This document shows, one piece after another, positions 39,632 to 49,770 of a DNA stretch of 64,000 nucleotides. Within the stretch, counting starts at the first letter, position 1; each line of letters opens with the position of its first letter. The notes under the pieces are model-generated. The model did no database searches, was not told the DNA's origin, and was given only the letters and a program-made list of their open reading frames with translations. Made by a program: the position numbers and the translations under genes. This stretch comes from Chondrus crispus (lineage: Eukaryota > Rhodophyta > Florideophyceae > Gigartinales > Gigartinaceae): positions 1 to 64,000 of the forward strand of contig NW_005178811.1 of the NCBI RefSeq assembly GCF_000350225.1, written 5' to 3'.

Positions 39632-40331
39632 TCGTCTCCAATATCAGACGTAGTTGACCGCAATGATGTGAATGGCAAGGATCGCGACCACGAAATCGGA
39701 GATGACTTCATTGAGGACGAAGAGTTCAGCTTTTCCAGTACAGAATAGACATCCTCACCTGCATGTAGTAGGATATAATGATAGTTTTGCGACAAAAGCA
39801 TTCCCCGTCATCATGCTCTGCGTCGCGTGTCTAAAATTTTCACAATGTCTTCGGTAAAATTTTCGCGGCTGGGATTCATGCGTCTTCAGTGCTCTATGTT
39901 GATTCAAGAATCGGAAATAAAAATAATGTTGCAAGGACTCGTGAGTCCCGACTCCATTTAATTCCAGCAGTCCACCAATCTCATCGACAAGACTTAGCGC
40001 AAGGGCTTTATGAGCGTTCCGAAAGGAGAAATTGTTACGGTCATCACTATCACGGTCCTAGAACTGATGAAGGAGCTGATATGAAACGCGCAGCTATCCG
40101 TCGGGCTGACAAGGATCCGCATGTAAAGGTCATCGTCCTTCGCGTTGAATAATCAGGGGGCTCAGCGATTGCTTCGGACTTGATCTCTGGAGCCATTGAG
40201 GTTGCCGAGAAACCAGTTGCCACTAGCATGGGTAGTGTCTGTGCAAGAGTTGGATACTTCATCCTAGGGTATTAAAGAGATGCTTTGATTAGAAAAGGAT
40301 CTGCCTAACAAAGCACAAAGCCAGTTCGAGT
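39632..40331. other. Convergent spacer with one element palindrome
   Basis: It contains AGGAC-TCGTGA-GTCCC at 39934-39949. No gene called. Confidence 0.4.
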
Positions 40332-42632
40332 TTAATTCTCGTTCTTGACTTTGGCTATCATGTGCTCCAACTCAGCTATCTTATGTATGAGTAAAGATCG
40401 AAGCGCTGCAGTTGATGGCAGTGCAACGCGATGGCTTCTACGGCCAGCACGAGGTAAGTCCGGCATGTCCGTCACTTCATTTTGAGAGTTCGCCCTCGAT
40501 GCATTTCTTAAATTGTCTACTTCCTGACGGAGTCTCTGCACCTCTTTCTCTAGGTCGGCTTCTCGAGACGCGACATGCTGCTGTTGGTACTTTACTATCT
40601 GCGCCTTCAGTGTGTCAATTTCTAAGGCACGTTCCGCTGAGCCCTTCTGTAATTCTACAGTTTGACGATTAGCCTCATCGTCCACGCGTTTGATAAAGTC
40701 CTAGTACAATTTCGCTTGGCGTTGCCGATTTGCTTCGAGATGTCAATGCACTTCTTCACTGAACCTTCGGTCGATTTCCACAGTCTCCTCCTCCTCTCTG
40801 CGTTCTGTCGCTTTGTCCTGGCGGACCCCCTCAATGTCAGCAAAGCGACTCAGTTCCTGCTGTGGCTTCTCCTCCGCACTCTTCTTAAGACGTTGTACTT
40901 CTGCTTTGAAGCTTTGCAACGTGCTGCGGAGTGTTGCCACCAATTCCGGTTCCGTCTGCCCAGGAGCTGCAAACCCAGCAGTGTCGGCGGCAGACGGAAT
41001 TGAGGGAAGCATTTGCAAATTCCCAGGAGCAGCTTCTTCAAAGCCGGTCCCCGCTGCTGGACCCGTGACATTTCCGGAGAGAAGAGGGGGTTTGGAGACA
41101 GGCGTTCCTGCCTGCAGTGCCAAATTTTCTTTGTTCGGTTGAACTTCACTCACTACCAGGTCAGGGACGCGTGAGTCTCTCGCGGAAATTCCGTCCCCGG
41201 ATATCGAGTGGATATCTTCGGTTGTGGTTTCTGCGTCGTGCCTACCACTCGTACCTCGAGCTTGGCAGTCTACAGCAGGGCCCGATGCGCTAGGGGCCTT
41301 CTTCTTCTTTTTTTTTCGAAACTCGGCAAATGAACCGCCTTCATTGTAATTCACGTCATTCCTCTTCCTCTTGGCACCGTTTTTATGAGCACGAACCGCC
41401 ACAGCCGCACTTACTCCTGCCCTTCGCGTAGACTTGATTTCGTCGGTGACATTGCGCGGGAAGACAGCTTCCTGGAGGAATCCGTGGTGCTTGTATTCAC
41501 CGACCGCCTGGACCATGACGTCCCTTATTTCATCTTTCTGCAAGCCCGATACGTTACTTATGTGGCTTATGTTGAAGTCAGGCATCGCACACTCGTTCTC
41601 TAAGAACAAAAGAACGTCCAGCGCTGAAGGACGCCCACCAACCTTGGAGACGTTCGGAATGTTCGTCTCGATGAGATGCATCGCCCCGCGCAGCATGCGG
41701 TTGCAGTGCCGGTCGGAGATGCCTTCGTCGAGGACGAAATGTACATCTGTACCAACTTTTAGCGGCATGTTGGCAAACATTCGTGACCACAGCAGATGAA
41801 TTCCACCGTAGCAGTCTCTACGCTTCCCTCGATTGACAGACTTCACAACACCATCGTCCTTCACGTACGTTCGAACCAGTGCGACGTTCTGCAGGGGAGA
41901 ACCGTTCTTCGGCGCGACATCCTTGATATGAGAGGCGATGATAAGCAAATCTATTACTCGAAACATCCGCCTGCGCGCAGTCTCCAACGTATCTGGCGCA
42001 ACCAGTCCATTCTCCTCCTCCTCCAGCTTTATGAACTCATACAACGATTTCATCTCCTTCTCCGTAACCCCTTGTCCGAACATCATGGGTAATCCAGAAT
42101 CACGAGTACAGGCCGTGCGATGATTTCCAGCAGACGTAAAACGCCCAAGATCGACCTTCAAACCATCTACAGAGAAAACAGGACGTGTGAAAAGGATTGG
42201 TTCGTTCTTTCTAAATCCAGACTGAACCATGCTAGACGTGATAGAAAGATACTCCGCCGCATTAATCGGCCTGACAAGTGCATCGAAATCTGGGACATGG
42301 TCAACCAACCTAGTTGGAATCATCTGCGGAGCTCTCGCACGAGCCTTTTCCACAAGAGAGTGGGCATGCTGAGTAACATGGCTTGGAGGTAGAAGCTTTC
42401 GTTTGTGATGCTGCCGTTTCGCAGTGCCTTTTGCAGCAGTTCCACGCCGGGTACCTCGTTTTTGGTGGCCCTGATTTGTGGAGCCGACCGTCGGCGGAAC
42501 AGCAAACGCCTCTTGCGTGTGAAGGGCACTGCTGTTCGGACCAGTGGGAAGCGTGAGTCCCAAGATGTCAACAGCGTTGTGATCAAAAACTTCAGCAACA
42601 GGTATGCTGTCTCCTGTCGACGACGGATTCAT
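40332..42632 (-). pseudogene. Large-transposon gene, coiled-coil protein, two in-frame stops
   Basis: From ATG 42632 (the frame extends upstream only to a TTG) one reading frame reaches 40332, broken by TGA at 40743-40745 and TAG at 40701-40703. That is about 766 codons. The N-terminal ~90 residues are basic (KRGTRRGTAAKGTAKRQHHK). A globular middle (about 120-430) contains LIIASHIKDVAPKNG, CYGGIHLLWSRMF and DEGISDRHCNRMLRGAMHL. A Lys stretch (KKKKKK) and a low-complexity part follow, then a long coiled coil that spans both stops (EVQRLKKSAEEKPQQ, LEKEVQRLRQEVDNLR). No family is recognised. Two element palindromes lie inside this gene (41164-41179 and 42546-42561). Confidence 0.5.
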
Positions 42633-43137
42633 GTGCCCTAGTCGCTGAAAATATGTAGTTTGAACGTAGTTGTTAAGGGAAAAGGGCTTGAAGAGGAGAA
42701 ACAAGACAATACAGAGTCGAGAGGAGATACCAAGGGTAGTATGTGTAAAAGTGGACGAGCAAGATCTTGATCTTGCTCGTCAATGGAACGGCGGCAATGG
42801 TGCCAACAACGCCGCCGTGAACAGTACCGAACCCTAAATGGCGCTGCCAAGTAATCCGCCAGACCCGCCAGACGCCAATGCGTGACCGTGACATACTGCG
42901 TCTTCTTTTCGTTCCACTTCACGGTGGAACGCTACAGCCAATAGCCTGAGATCAACAAGGACCATCTCGTATTAGTTCACTGCGACTATGAACTACTGTA
43001 TTCCTATTGCGATGACCGCTTCAACACGCCGTCAGGGGTGGGATGGCACGTGGGGCGCGTGGGGCGCGTGGGGGCGGCCCGCTTCGAGGCGCCGTCAGGG
43101 GTGGTGTGGCCATGGGTTGGCGCGCTTGAAGGCGCCG
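42633..43137. other. Right edge of large element and GC-rich short repeats
   Basis: From about 43017 to 43137 the strings CGCTTC-(8)-GCCGTCAGGGGTGG and CGCTTGAAGGCGCCG recur in loose tandem with GTGGGGCGC runs. No gene seen. Confidence 0.4.
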
Positions 43138-43500
43138 TAAGAGCAACTCCACCAACACAGTAGCAAACGAGCAAAATACCAAATTTGATCAAATTTGATA
43201 AATTGCTCATCTGCATACTAGTTTGACTTCCCAACCAGACCGAAAAAGTGCCAAAAAATATAGCACCGCCAAAATTGCCTCGAGCAAATCAGTCCGATTT
43301 GCTCAAATGACTCTCACCCGAAGTTCTATTTCAGCAAATATTTTGGTACAAGTGCTGCATTACGACTGGTCAATGAGTGGCGCTAAACCGAAACACCTTG
43401 AAATCCGAGAAAAGTTCAGTTCTTCGCGCCTTCACTTGCGAGCGAACATACACCGAGCACCTCTTTGCTGTGTTGCATCGCAATCCGTCTCAAACCCACC

Positions 43501-44424
43501 ATGGCCCATGTACTTGCAGAGAACAATGCGTCTCCCGGCTCAGGTTCCCCTTCAGCTCCAGTAACATCGCCGTCTGTCAAGGGAAAAAAGCTGAAATCTG
43601 CGCGAGGCTCCGGCTATACTCCGTCTGAAGATGTAGCAATGGCTAAGGCGTGGATTGCAGTCTCCGAGAACCCAATTGTGGGCACCGAACAGAAGTCGAG
43701 CGACTTCTTCGCCTGCATGGCCAACATCTACAACGAAAAGTTCAAGCCGGGAAACAGAGAGGAACGAACGTTTGCTTGTGTGAAGTCCCGTTGCAAAGCA
43801 ATCCAAAAGGAATGTATGTTGTTCTCTGGTTGTTACGCTCGAATTACGCGATCCAAACCGACCGGTGTGTCACCAGAAGATATGATTAGGATGTCAACAG
43901 GTCTTTTCAATGACATTGATATGGTACGTGTTGATGATGATTGCGGTAAGCCCTTTCGCTTCCTGCAGGCCTGGGATTTGTTGCGACACCATGAGAAGTT
44001 CATGTCTGCGCTGAACCTCTCACCAAAAGCACATACTTCTGACCCTGGTATATCTGCGGAGGTTACTAGAAGCACTAACGAAGATGCTGCATCCACGGTG
44101 GGGGTCAGACATGAAGAAAAACACTCAACTTCGGCCAGCGCCAGACCGACTGGAAGGAAGAGGGCAAAGGAACAGATGCAAAAAGACCAAGACGCAGCGA
44201 AAAAGCTGAAATTGGCGGCGGAGTCAGTGGCGGCGCTGGTAGAACGAAATGTGGCACTTAAGCGTCATTACGAAATAATGCTGTTTACCGCCGCCCCCGC
44301 CGGCTGCGATGAAGCGGAGTCGCTGGAATACTTTCGAACAATGTGTGCGCGAGCATTAAACGCAATTCGAAACGAAGAAAAAGCAACCCAAAGAGATGGC
44401 AGCAACGGAAATGTTGAAATTTGA
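43501..44424 (+). CDS. PIF/Harbinger Myb/SANT-like DNA-binding protein
   Basis: ATG at 43501 (context CCACCATGG) gives 307 residues; the open frame upstream begins only at TTG. Residues ~30-150 form the trihelix/Myb-like domain of Harbinger ORF1 proteins: YTPSEDVAMAKAWIAVSENP, VGTEQKSSDFFACMANIY, ERTFACVKSRCKAIQKEC, and later FRFLQAWDLLRHHEKFM. The C-terminal half is basic then helical (GRKRAKEQMQKDQDAAKKLK). These proteins bind the transposon ends and bring the transposase into the nucleus. The gene is intact although its partner transposase is broken. Confidence 0.85.
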   Translation: MAHVLAENNASPGSGSPSAPVTSPSVKGKKLKSARGSGYTPSEDVAMAKAWIAVSENPIVGTEQKSSDFFACMANIYNEKFKPGNREERTFACVKSRCKAIQKECMLFSGCYARITRSKPTGVSPEDMIRMSTGLFNDIDMVRVDDDCGKPFRFLQAWDLLRHHEKFMSALNLSPKAHTSDPGISAEVTRSTNEDAASTVGVRHEEKHSTSASARPTGRKRAKEQMQKDQDAAKKLKLAAESVAALVERNVALKRHYEIMLFTAAPAGCDEAESLEYFRTMCARALNAIRNEEKATQRDGSNGNVEI

Positions 44425-45059
44425 CTCGTTGCAGCGCACGAGGGCGGCGAGAGAGAAGTCAGCTGCACCGGGTCTGTCACAAGCACAGTGCTGTTTTATT
44501 ACCACACAGGAAGTCAATAATGTATTCGCTCAGTAATACCTGCTGTTCACCAGCAGCTCTCTTTGGAAATATACACGACTCACTACACATATCTGTGCCT
44601 TTTAGTAAAGCTCTATGCGAAATCCATCATCTTTCTGGAGCTGTAGATAGCATAGCAAATCATTCTGATCATTGCATTGAGAGAGAGGATGTCGCAGGAT
44701 ATGCCGGAGGGCCGAAAAGGACTTTCTTTGTAGCAGGAGGAAGTGGCCTTGCTTTGGGAATTGCAATTGCGAGGTGTACACCCGTTGATGGCATAAGGCG
44801 GGTGCCACCTAGTGTGTTGCAATGGTATGGGACGGGACAAATAAAGGGATAGACCCTGAAGAAGGCCAGAGGGAACAATTTGGCGATCGAGGCAGCCCGC
44901 GCCCGCCAGCATCTGGCGGATGATGAGCTGTGTCGCTGGCGCCGCAAGAAACCGCGAATCTCCGTCCCACTTGACCGTCGCGCGAGACCCCCGCCTTGAC
45001 CCCTCCCCTCATCGCGCGCCCCCCCGCCGGGCCCCCCGTCGCCCTGCGCATGCTTTGCC

Positions 45060-45666
45060 ATGACCGCGCCCGCCTTACTCGACGCCCGGCGGTCGCCGCT
45101 GTGGCCCGCCGCCGACCTGCCCCTCTACGCCGTCTTCCTGCTCATCCCACTGCTGGGCGGATGGCTCTCTTTCCTCTCTTCCGACTGCTAGCGCCGGTCG
45201 CGCGTATGGCCCTCTTCGCTGCGGAAGTCCTCGCTCTCGATCCCAACGCCCGCGCCGTCGTCGCCCCCGTCTGGATCCTCCTCTACCTCTGCATGGCGCA
45301 CGCGTCGTACTGCGCCTTCCAGGCTGACACATGCGACACCCCCCTTACCTCCAGCCCCGTCGACTACTTCACGCACCTCCTCCTCCACCACTTCTCCATC
45401 ATCGTCCTGTTCGGCCTGCAGCGCATCGACCTCGCCCTGCTCATGGTCCTCTCCCTCTGGCTCTCCAGCCTTGTCACCACCCTCCTCTTCTACGACGTAC
45501 ACCACCACGCAGCCGCCCTCATGCCCCTGTGCTCCTCTGCGTCTCGTACAACTTCTATCTCAATCTCTTCCTCTTCCTGAACAACCCCTTCTACACAGAG
45601 CTCGACCTCGCAAACGGATACCCCCACCCGACCCAAACCCCCGAAAAGCAAGAAAAGCTTCAATGA
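45060..45666 (+). pseudogene. TspO/MBR-family membrane protein remnant inside the Harbinger element
   Basis: Three successive frames read as one small membrane protein. From ATG 45060 comes a first hydrophobic helix (LYAVFLLIPLLGGWLSFL). After a shift near 45165-45180 comes VVAPVWILLYLCMAHASYCAF, then HFSIIVLFGLQRIDLALLM and LSLWLSSLVTTLLFYDVH. After a second shift near 45530 comes CVSYNFYLNLFLFLNNP, ending at 45666. The order and spacing fit the five-helix TspO/MBR family (W-x-x-LY after helix 1, LN...N at the end). TspO proteins bind tetrapyrroles and lipids in mitochondrial or plastid membranes. GC content and codon use are host-like, so a captured host gene is likely. Confidence 0.5.
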
Positions 45667-45694
45667 GGCCACCCGCGGCCCCGCGGCGGGCCCC

Positions 45695-46205
45695 TCTTCC
45701 GCGCACACGTGTCAGAAAAATAACTGGCGGACGCGTGCCAGCGTGGCATGACTCTTGGCCACCCGCACAAAAATATAAAAAAATTACTGAGGGACGCGTG
45801 CCAGCACCACACGAGTCTTGCCCCTCCGCACAGCAGGGACCCTCATCGGTGCATACGTCACTAACCTCTTCTTCCGCCCCACCTTTCTCTCCTCGCTTGC
45901 CCTTCAGCGCCGCACCGCCCCGCTGAGCCTGTGCGCGCGCATACGTCACTGACCTCACCTTCCGCCGCCTCCCTCTCTCCTCGCTTGCCCTTCAGCGCCG
46001 CACCGCCCCGCTGAGCCTGTGCGCACCACGCCATACGCGCGTGCCCCCTTCGATGCTGCCGAACTCCTAGTACGCCACCCTCGGGCGCCTCCACAGGCTG
46101 TACGACGTGTTCTCGTCTGCGGCGTCACGGCCGCCGGTCGTGCTACTGCTGTGCGCCGACGTGTTCCCGCCTGCGGTGTCGCAGCCGCCAGTCGTCTGGC
46201 TGCTG
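45695..46205. repeat. Three local tandem duplications
   Basis: Three adjacent two-copy repeats: about 70 bases with GGACGCGTGCCAGC (45728 and 45793), about 88 bases starting CATACGTCACT (45851 and 45939), and about 54 bases with CGACGTGTTC-CGCCTGCGG (46102 and 46156). Copies are similar but not identical. Confidence 0.65.
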
Positions 46206-46398
46206 TCCAGCAGCGCGTCGCGCTCGTTGTCGCCGGCGCCTTTACCACTGTGTGGCGCTGCCGCAGCTGAACGCGCCGCCGCGGCAACCCGAGACGTGCT
46301 CGCTCTCATTAGTGAGTGCCTACGCGTAGACGTCGTAATTGCACCAGTCGCTTTCAACCTCTCGTATGCACAGTAGATACACAACACAGCTCTAAACT

Positions 46399-47730
46399 TT
46401 AGCTCCCCGCCATGTAAGAACTCCCATGTACGCTCCAAAGATGATTCATAGCCAGCAAGCGAGTACGAAAGTACTCCGACTCGTTACATGTCAGCCTGTG
46501 AACAGCGCAGATGGCACCGATGGACCCTGCCGGCGGAATCAAAGATTCTTCGTCGCAATGAAGCGCCCACATCGGTGTAGCACTATTTCCTAGTAAGACG
46601 TTCCCACTTTCCGCATCGGTTTCGCTTGCCTCTAGAAACGACTGTCCATCTCGGTCTTCCACCATCATGTTATGGAGAACAACACAGCACTTCATCACCT
46701 CCTTCATAGCCCCCGTGTTCCATAACCGGCTTGGACGGACAATGATGTGCTACTTCGCTTGCAAACACCGAACGCCCTTTCCACGTCCTTCCTCCTTGCC
46801 TCTTGACAGCTAGCCAAGAGCTTTTCCTTTTGAGTGACCGGATGAGAGACTGTCTGAAGAAAGCATGGCCATTTTGGATATATGCCATCCGCCAGCCAGT
46901 AAGGGATGCTGCGATTTTCACCTGTAATTGTGTACTCTATCGGAGGAGGATACGCACAACTAGCAATTTTTATTGCTTAACGGAGAAGCATCCGGTACGT
47001 TAATATCGTTCGCACATCCAGGCATCCCGAAGAAATAATGCCAAATCCAGAGCCTTTCGTCCGCTATAGCCTCCAGAGTTACAGCTGGGACTCCTTCTTT
47101 CCCTTGATACTGACCATGGTATGCGGTTGGGCAATTTTTCCAGGTCCATTTACAACAGTCAATGCTACCTAACATACCTGGGAACCCGTGGACGGCGGAC
47201 CGAGAAAGTATCTTTTTCAGGTCATTATCGGTAGGGCAGCGCAAATACTCGTCTGCAAAGCATTCGTTCACAGCACTACAGAATTTTGCTAGGCACTCCA
47301 ACGCTGTAGATTCCCCCATCCGGATGTACTCGTCAATCGAGTTTGCGCAACAGCCGTATGCCAACAAGCGAAGGGCTGCCGTAGTTTTTTGAACCGTAGT
47401 GAAACCCTTTCTACCTGTACAGTCCTCTCGCTGCGTGAAGTATGGATCATGGGTTTGAATACGTTCAACAATTCGGTGGAATACCGCAATAGAGACACGA
47501 AAACGTCTGGAAAAATGGTCAGAAGAGTACACCGGGCATTCTGAGAAGTAGTCGAGATGTAGTCTGTGCGCTGCTTCTTCGCGATTGCGATTCACATTGG
47601 GAGACTTTCCCGGGACCGAACCACCCCAGCGCCTCGCTTCTTCCGCCTCCTCACCGTCGATCCCGAGAAGTGTCTCTGTGATGCTCTCTAGTTGATCGTC
47701 TGCCATTTCTTGAAACCAGATCCCGTCCAT
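46399..47730 (-). pseudogene. PIF/Harbinger DDE transposase, broken
   Basis: ATG at 47730 opens a frame to 46960 with the N-terminal helix region (SRRFRVSIAVFHRIVERI), the first catalytic Asp in GSIDCCKWTWKNCP, then GKEGVPAVTLEAIADERLWIWH and the second Asp in FGMPGCANDINVPDASPL. Frame is lost at the run of five T at 46967-46971 (+ strand) and resumes as IASCAYPPPIEYTITG, YWLADGIYPKWPCF and the third catalytic residue in RRKDVERAFGV. A further shift and a TAG follow before RPSRLWNTGAMKEVMKCC and VVLHNMMVEDRDGQSF. At least two frameshifts and one stop make this dead. All three acidic residues are still readable. Confidence 0.85.
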
Positions 47731-47980
47731 GATTTGAACCCTGGGGCTGTACGGCCTCTATCCTCTAAGCTCTCGCCGGTGGGAAAAGTCATATGAATAG
47801 CAAATGAGCAAATTTTGAAATGTAGCCCAGCCAATAAAGCTTGTACAACTGTGCAAGTATTTTGCACTTTTGCTAATTTGTTGCACGCCTTGGTGGAGAC
47901 GCTCTAAGGGTGGGGTGTCCCTCTTCTACCCCTTCTACCCCACTCAACAACGCTCGTTCACCCCTGCAGTTTCCCGTATT

Positions 47981-48085
47981 GGTGAGCTTCGGGATGCGGT
48001 GGGAGGAGGACCGGGAATGGTGTGGATTAAGCGGGGAGAGTCCTCTTGCCGTGAAGGGCGAAATAGGGTACACGTGTAAAAATGT
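47981..48085 (-). repeat. Inverted repeat arm 1 (105 bp)
   Basis: Reverse complement of 49446-49550 with a single obvious mismatch. Outer end GGTGAGCTT, inner end TACACGTGTAAAAATGT. The two arms enclose about 1.36 kb. Confidence 0.85.
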
Positions 48086-49349
48086 GATTGAGGACACGTC
48101 GGCGGCCTCTGATTGCATTGGATACAGCACTGCTGGTTCCAGCAGTGACTCAAAGCAGTATCACGGTTGCAGTGCTTGATACCTTAACAAACTTGTCGAC
48201 CAAGTTTATCGGAGAAGACCTGTGCCTCGAAGATTCATCCAGAGGTTTGCTACTGAGAACTAAACGGTTTCTATACTCGTTCCTGTGCCGGCACGATTAC
48301 TGCCGTCGACTTGTGCAAATTGGACAGGAAGGGGAATTAAACTGCGACGCAAGCTTCAGATGCGACCTTCGGGCGTTTACTCCTCTGGGTAGTCATTTCG
48401 CGAATACCGCAATGCTGAAAGGTTGTACATCGAGGAGAATACGCGGTCTAGATATACATTTCGACCGTAACCTGCACTCCTACGATGCAGAATAAGGTTG
48501 ATTCGTATTGATCCCCTCTACGCTGTTTTTGATCCCGTCTACCTGGAAGATGAGCAGAGTCTTGTCGAGCCAGTCCGTCGCGATCAGAACCGCTCAGAGG
48601 GACTCAGAAACATATCGTTTCCGCAAGGTCCCGCAGCTCTCCTTCTAGGCGACGACCCTCCGGTTTCCATGCCCCGCTCCGCCCCCGCTGCAGTCTGGAA
48701 GACCTCTTTGTGCATTTATCTGATTTGATGCACTCTTGTTGCTGTGGGCACGTGTGTTTAGCCAACGACGAGGAAGAATTCCCAAGTCGCCCGACCACGT
48801 CCAAGCTGATTTCGAGCAAGTTGTCGTCGTCAAAGACGGAAACGGTTTTCTTCTTCCTTCTGGTTACAGGGGCATCGCGAAAACTGTGTACTGTGATATG
48901 CAAAGCCAAATAGGACCTTCAGCTGGAAATTCAACGTAATCTCTCTGACTGCACCCTACGCCAAATGCAATGAGACAAGAAGGAGAGTTTGTCAACCCCA
49001 TCAACTGATACAGGAAATTTTAACTGTGAGCGTGCACTCGAAGCGACAAAGTACGATATCAAGAGAGTGGCTTCTAGAGTGCAACTTGCCTACTCCAATG
49101 CAGAAGTTTTGTATCGCTTCTATATTTTTATCTCAAACGGAGGCAAAGTGTAAACAACTTCCAGACGTGAAGCGGCAGCAACTGCTGCCGCCTGTGTTGT
49201 AGATACTTGTATCATATCGGCCCCGGGGGACGGCCGCATCTATGCATATGAGTACAAGGTATGTGACCTTAACTCAATTATAGGGGTAGGGGAATGGTGT
49301 TGTAGGCGAAAGCGTCCTACGCATATTTCTGCCAACTGCAGGCTGACGA
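48086..49349. other. Unassigned DNA between 105-bp inverted repeats
   Basis: No gene recognised. A plus-strand stretch around 48790-48939 reads DFEQVVVVKDGNGFLLPSGY without a clear start and may be a fragment of a real protein. A 135-codon frame at 48088-48495 shows no motif. Confidence 0.35.
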
Positions 49350-49446
49350 GCGTAGCCTTCCGTACGACTGCACCTACGATTGAAGCGAAATTGACATGGG
49401 ATTCTCAAGATGACTTCGACCTTGAGGTGGAGGAGCCCGATGGGGA
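49350..49446 (+). pseudogene. Fragment of the secreted DUF2135-like gene
   Basis: About 97 bases nearly identical (roughly two mismatches) to the coding strand of the gene at 54976-55869. They encode AFRTTAPTIE and LTWDSQDDFDLEVEEPDGD. Homology ends abruptly at GATGGGGAC, exactly where the 105-bp inverted repeat arm begins. The orientation is opposite to the intact gene. Confidence 0.8.
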
Positions 49447-49550
49447 CATTTTTACACGTGTACCCTATTTCGCCCTTCACGGCAAGAGGACTCTCCCCGC
49501 TTAATCCACACCATTCCCGGTCCTCCTCCCACCGCATCCCAAAGCTCACC
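49446..49550 (+). repeat. Inverted repeat arm 2 (105 bp)
   Basis: Partner of 47981-48085. Its outer end AAGCTCACC coincides with the edge of duplicated segment C. Confidence 0.85.
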
Positions 49551-49770
49551 GTCTGGAGCGCTCCAACCTTGCACAGGTGTCTCGACCGTGACTGGATCAG
49601 TTCACTTCCCGTCTTCCCCTTAATCTGCAGCGGCTAAAACTCGCTCGCCCTCGCTGACCTTTTGCGCACCATCCGCGCGAGATCAACCGCATCTCCGTCT
49701 TACAAAGAGCTGTGCGATCCTCGCTGTGGTAACAGATGCTGCGGAGAGCATGCACCCGATGTAACAGGCG

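Larger units (their letters stand above)
27222..42632. mobile_element. Large multi-gene DNA transposon (KDZ-like), inactivated
   Basis: Six to seven genes are packed with alternating orientation: unknown (+), Pif1-type helicase (-), SWIM/KDZ-like transposase (+), Ulp1-type protease (-), unknown (+), unknown coiled-coil protein (-). Shared short palindromes (GGGAC-N6-GTCCC) run from 28882 to 42561 and tie these genes together; gene 1 at 27222 is included only by adjacency. I could not find terminal inverted repeats or target duplication, so both ends are approximate. KDZ (Kyakuja-Dileera-Zisupton) elements are known as long DNA transposons whose transposases carry extra zinc-binding domains, and some relatives are associated with Ulp1-like peptidases. 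That match is from memory and by eye. Confidence 0.55.
43141..47904. mobile_element. PIF/Harbinger transposon with TAA target duplication
   Basis: The left end reads TAA|GAGCAACTCCACCAA (TAA 43138-43140) and the right end reads TTGGTGGAGACGCTC|TAA (TAA 47905-47907). This gives imperfect terminal inverted repeats starting GAGC..CTCCACCAA, with further matches such as GCAAAATAC inside, and the 3-bp TAA/TTA target duplication typical of the superfamily. It holds the two expected genes, a SANT/Myb-like protein (+) and a DDE transposase (-, broken). Between them lies about 1.9 kb of GC-rich DNA with a broken TspO-like gene and tandem repeats. Total length is 4764 bases. Confidence 0.85.

Noticed and set aside
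47728-47785. tRNA-like string (GAGCTTAGAGGATAGAG ... GGGTTCAAATC) on the minus strand at the Harbinger transposase start
   Set aside because: It resembles A- and B-boxes, but the distance between them is too short for an anticodon arm and no acceptor stem pairs. The transposase ATG follows directly.
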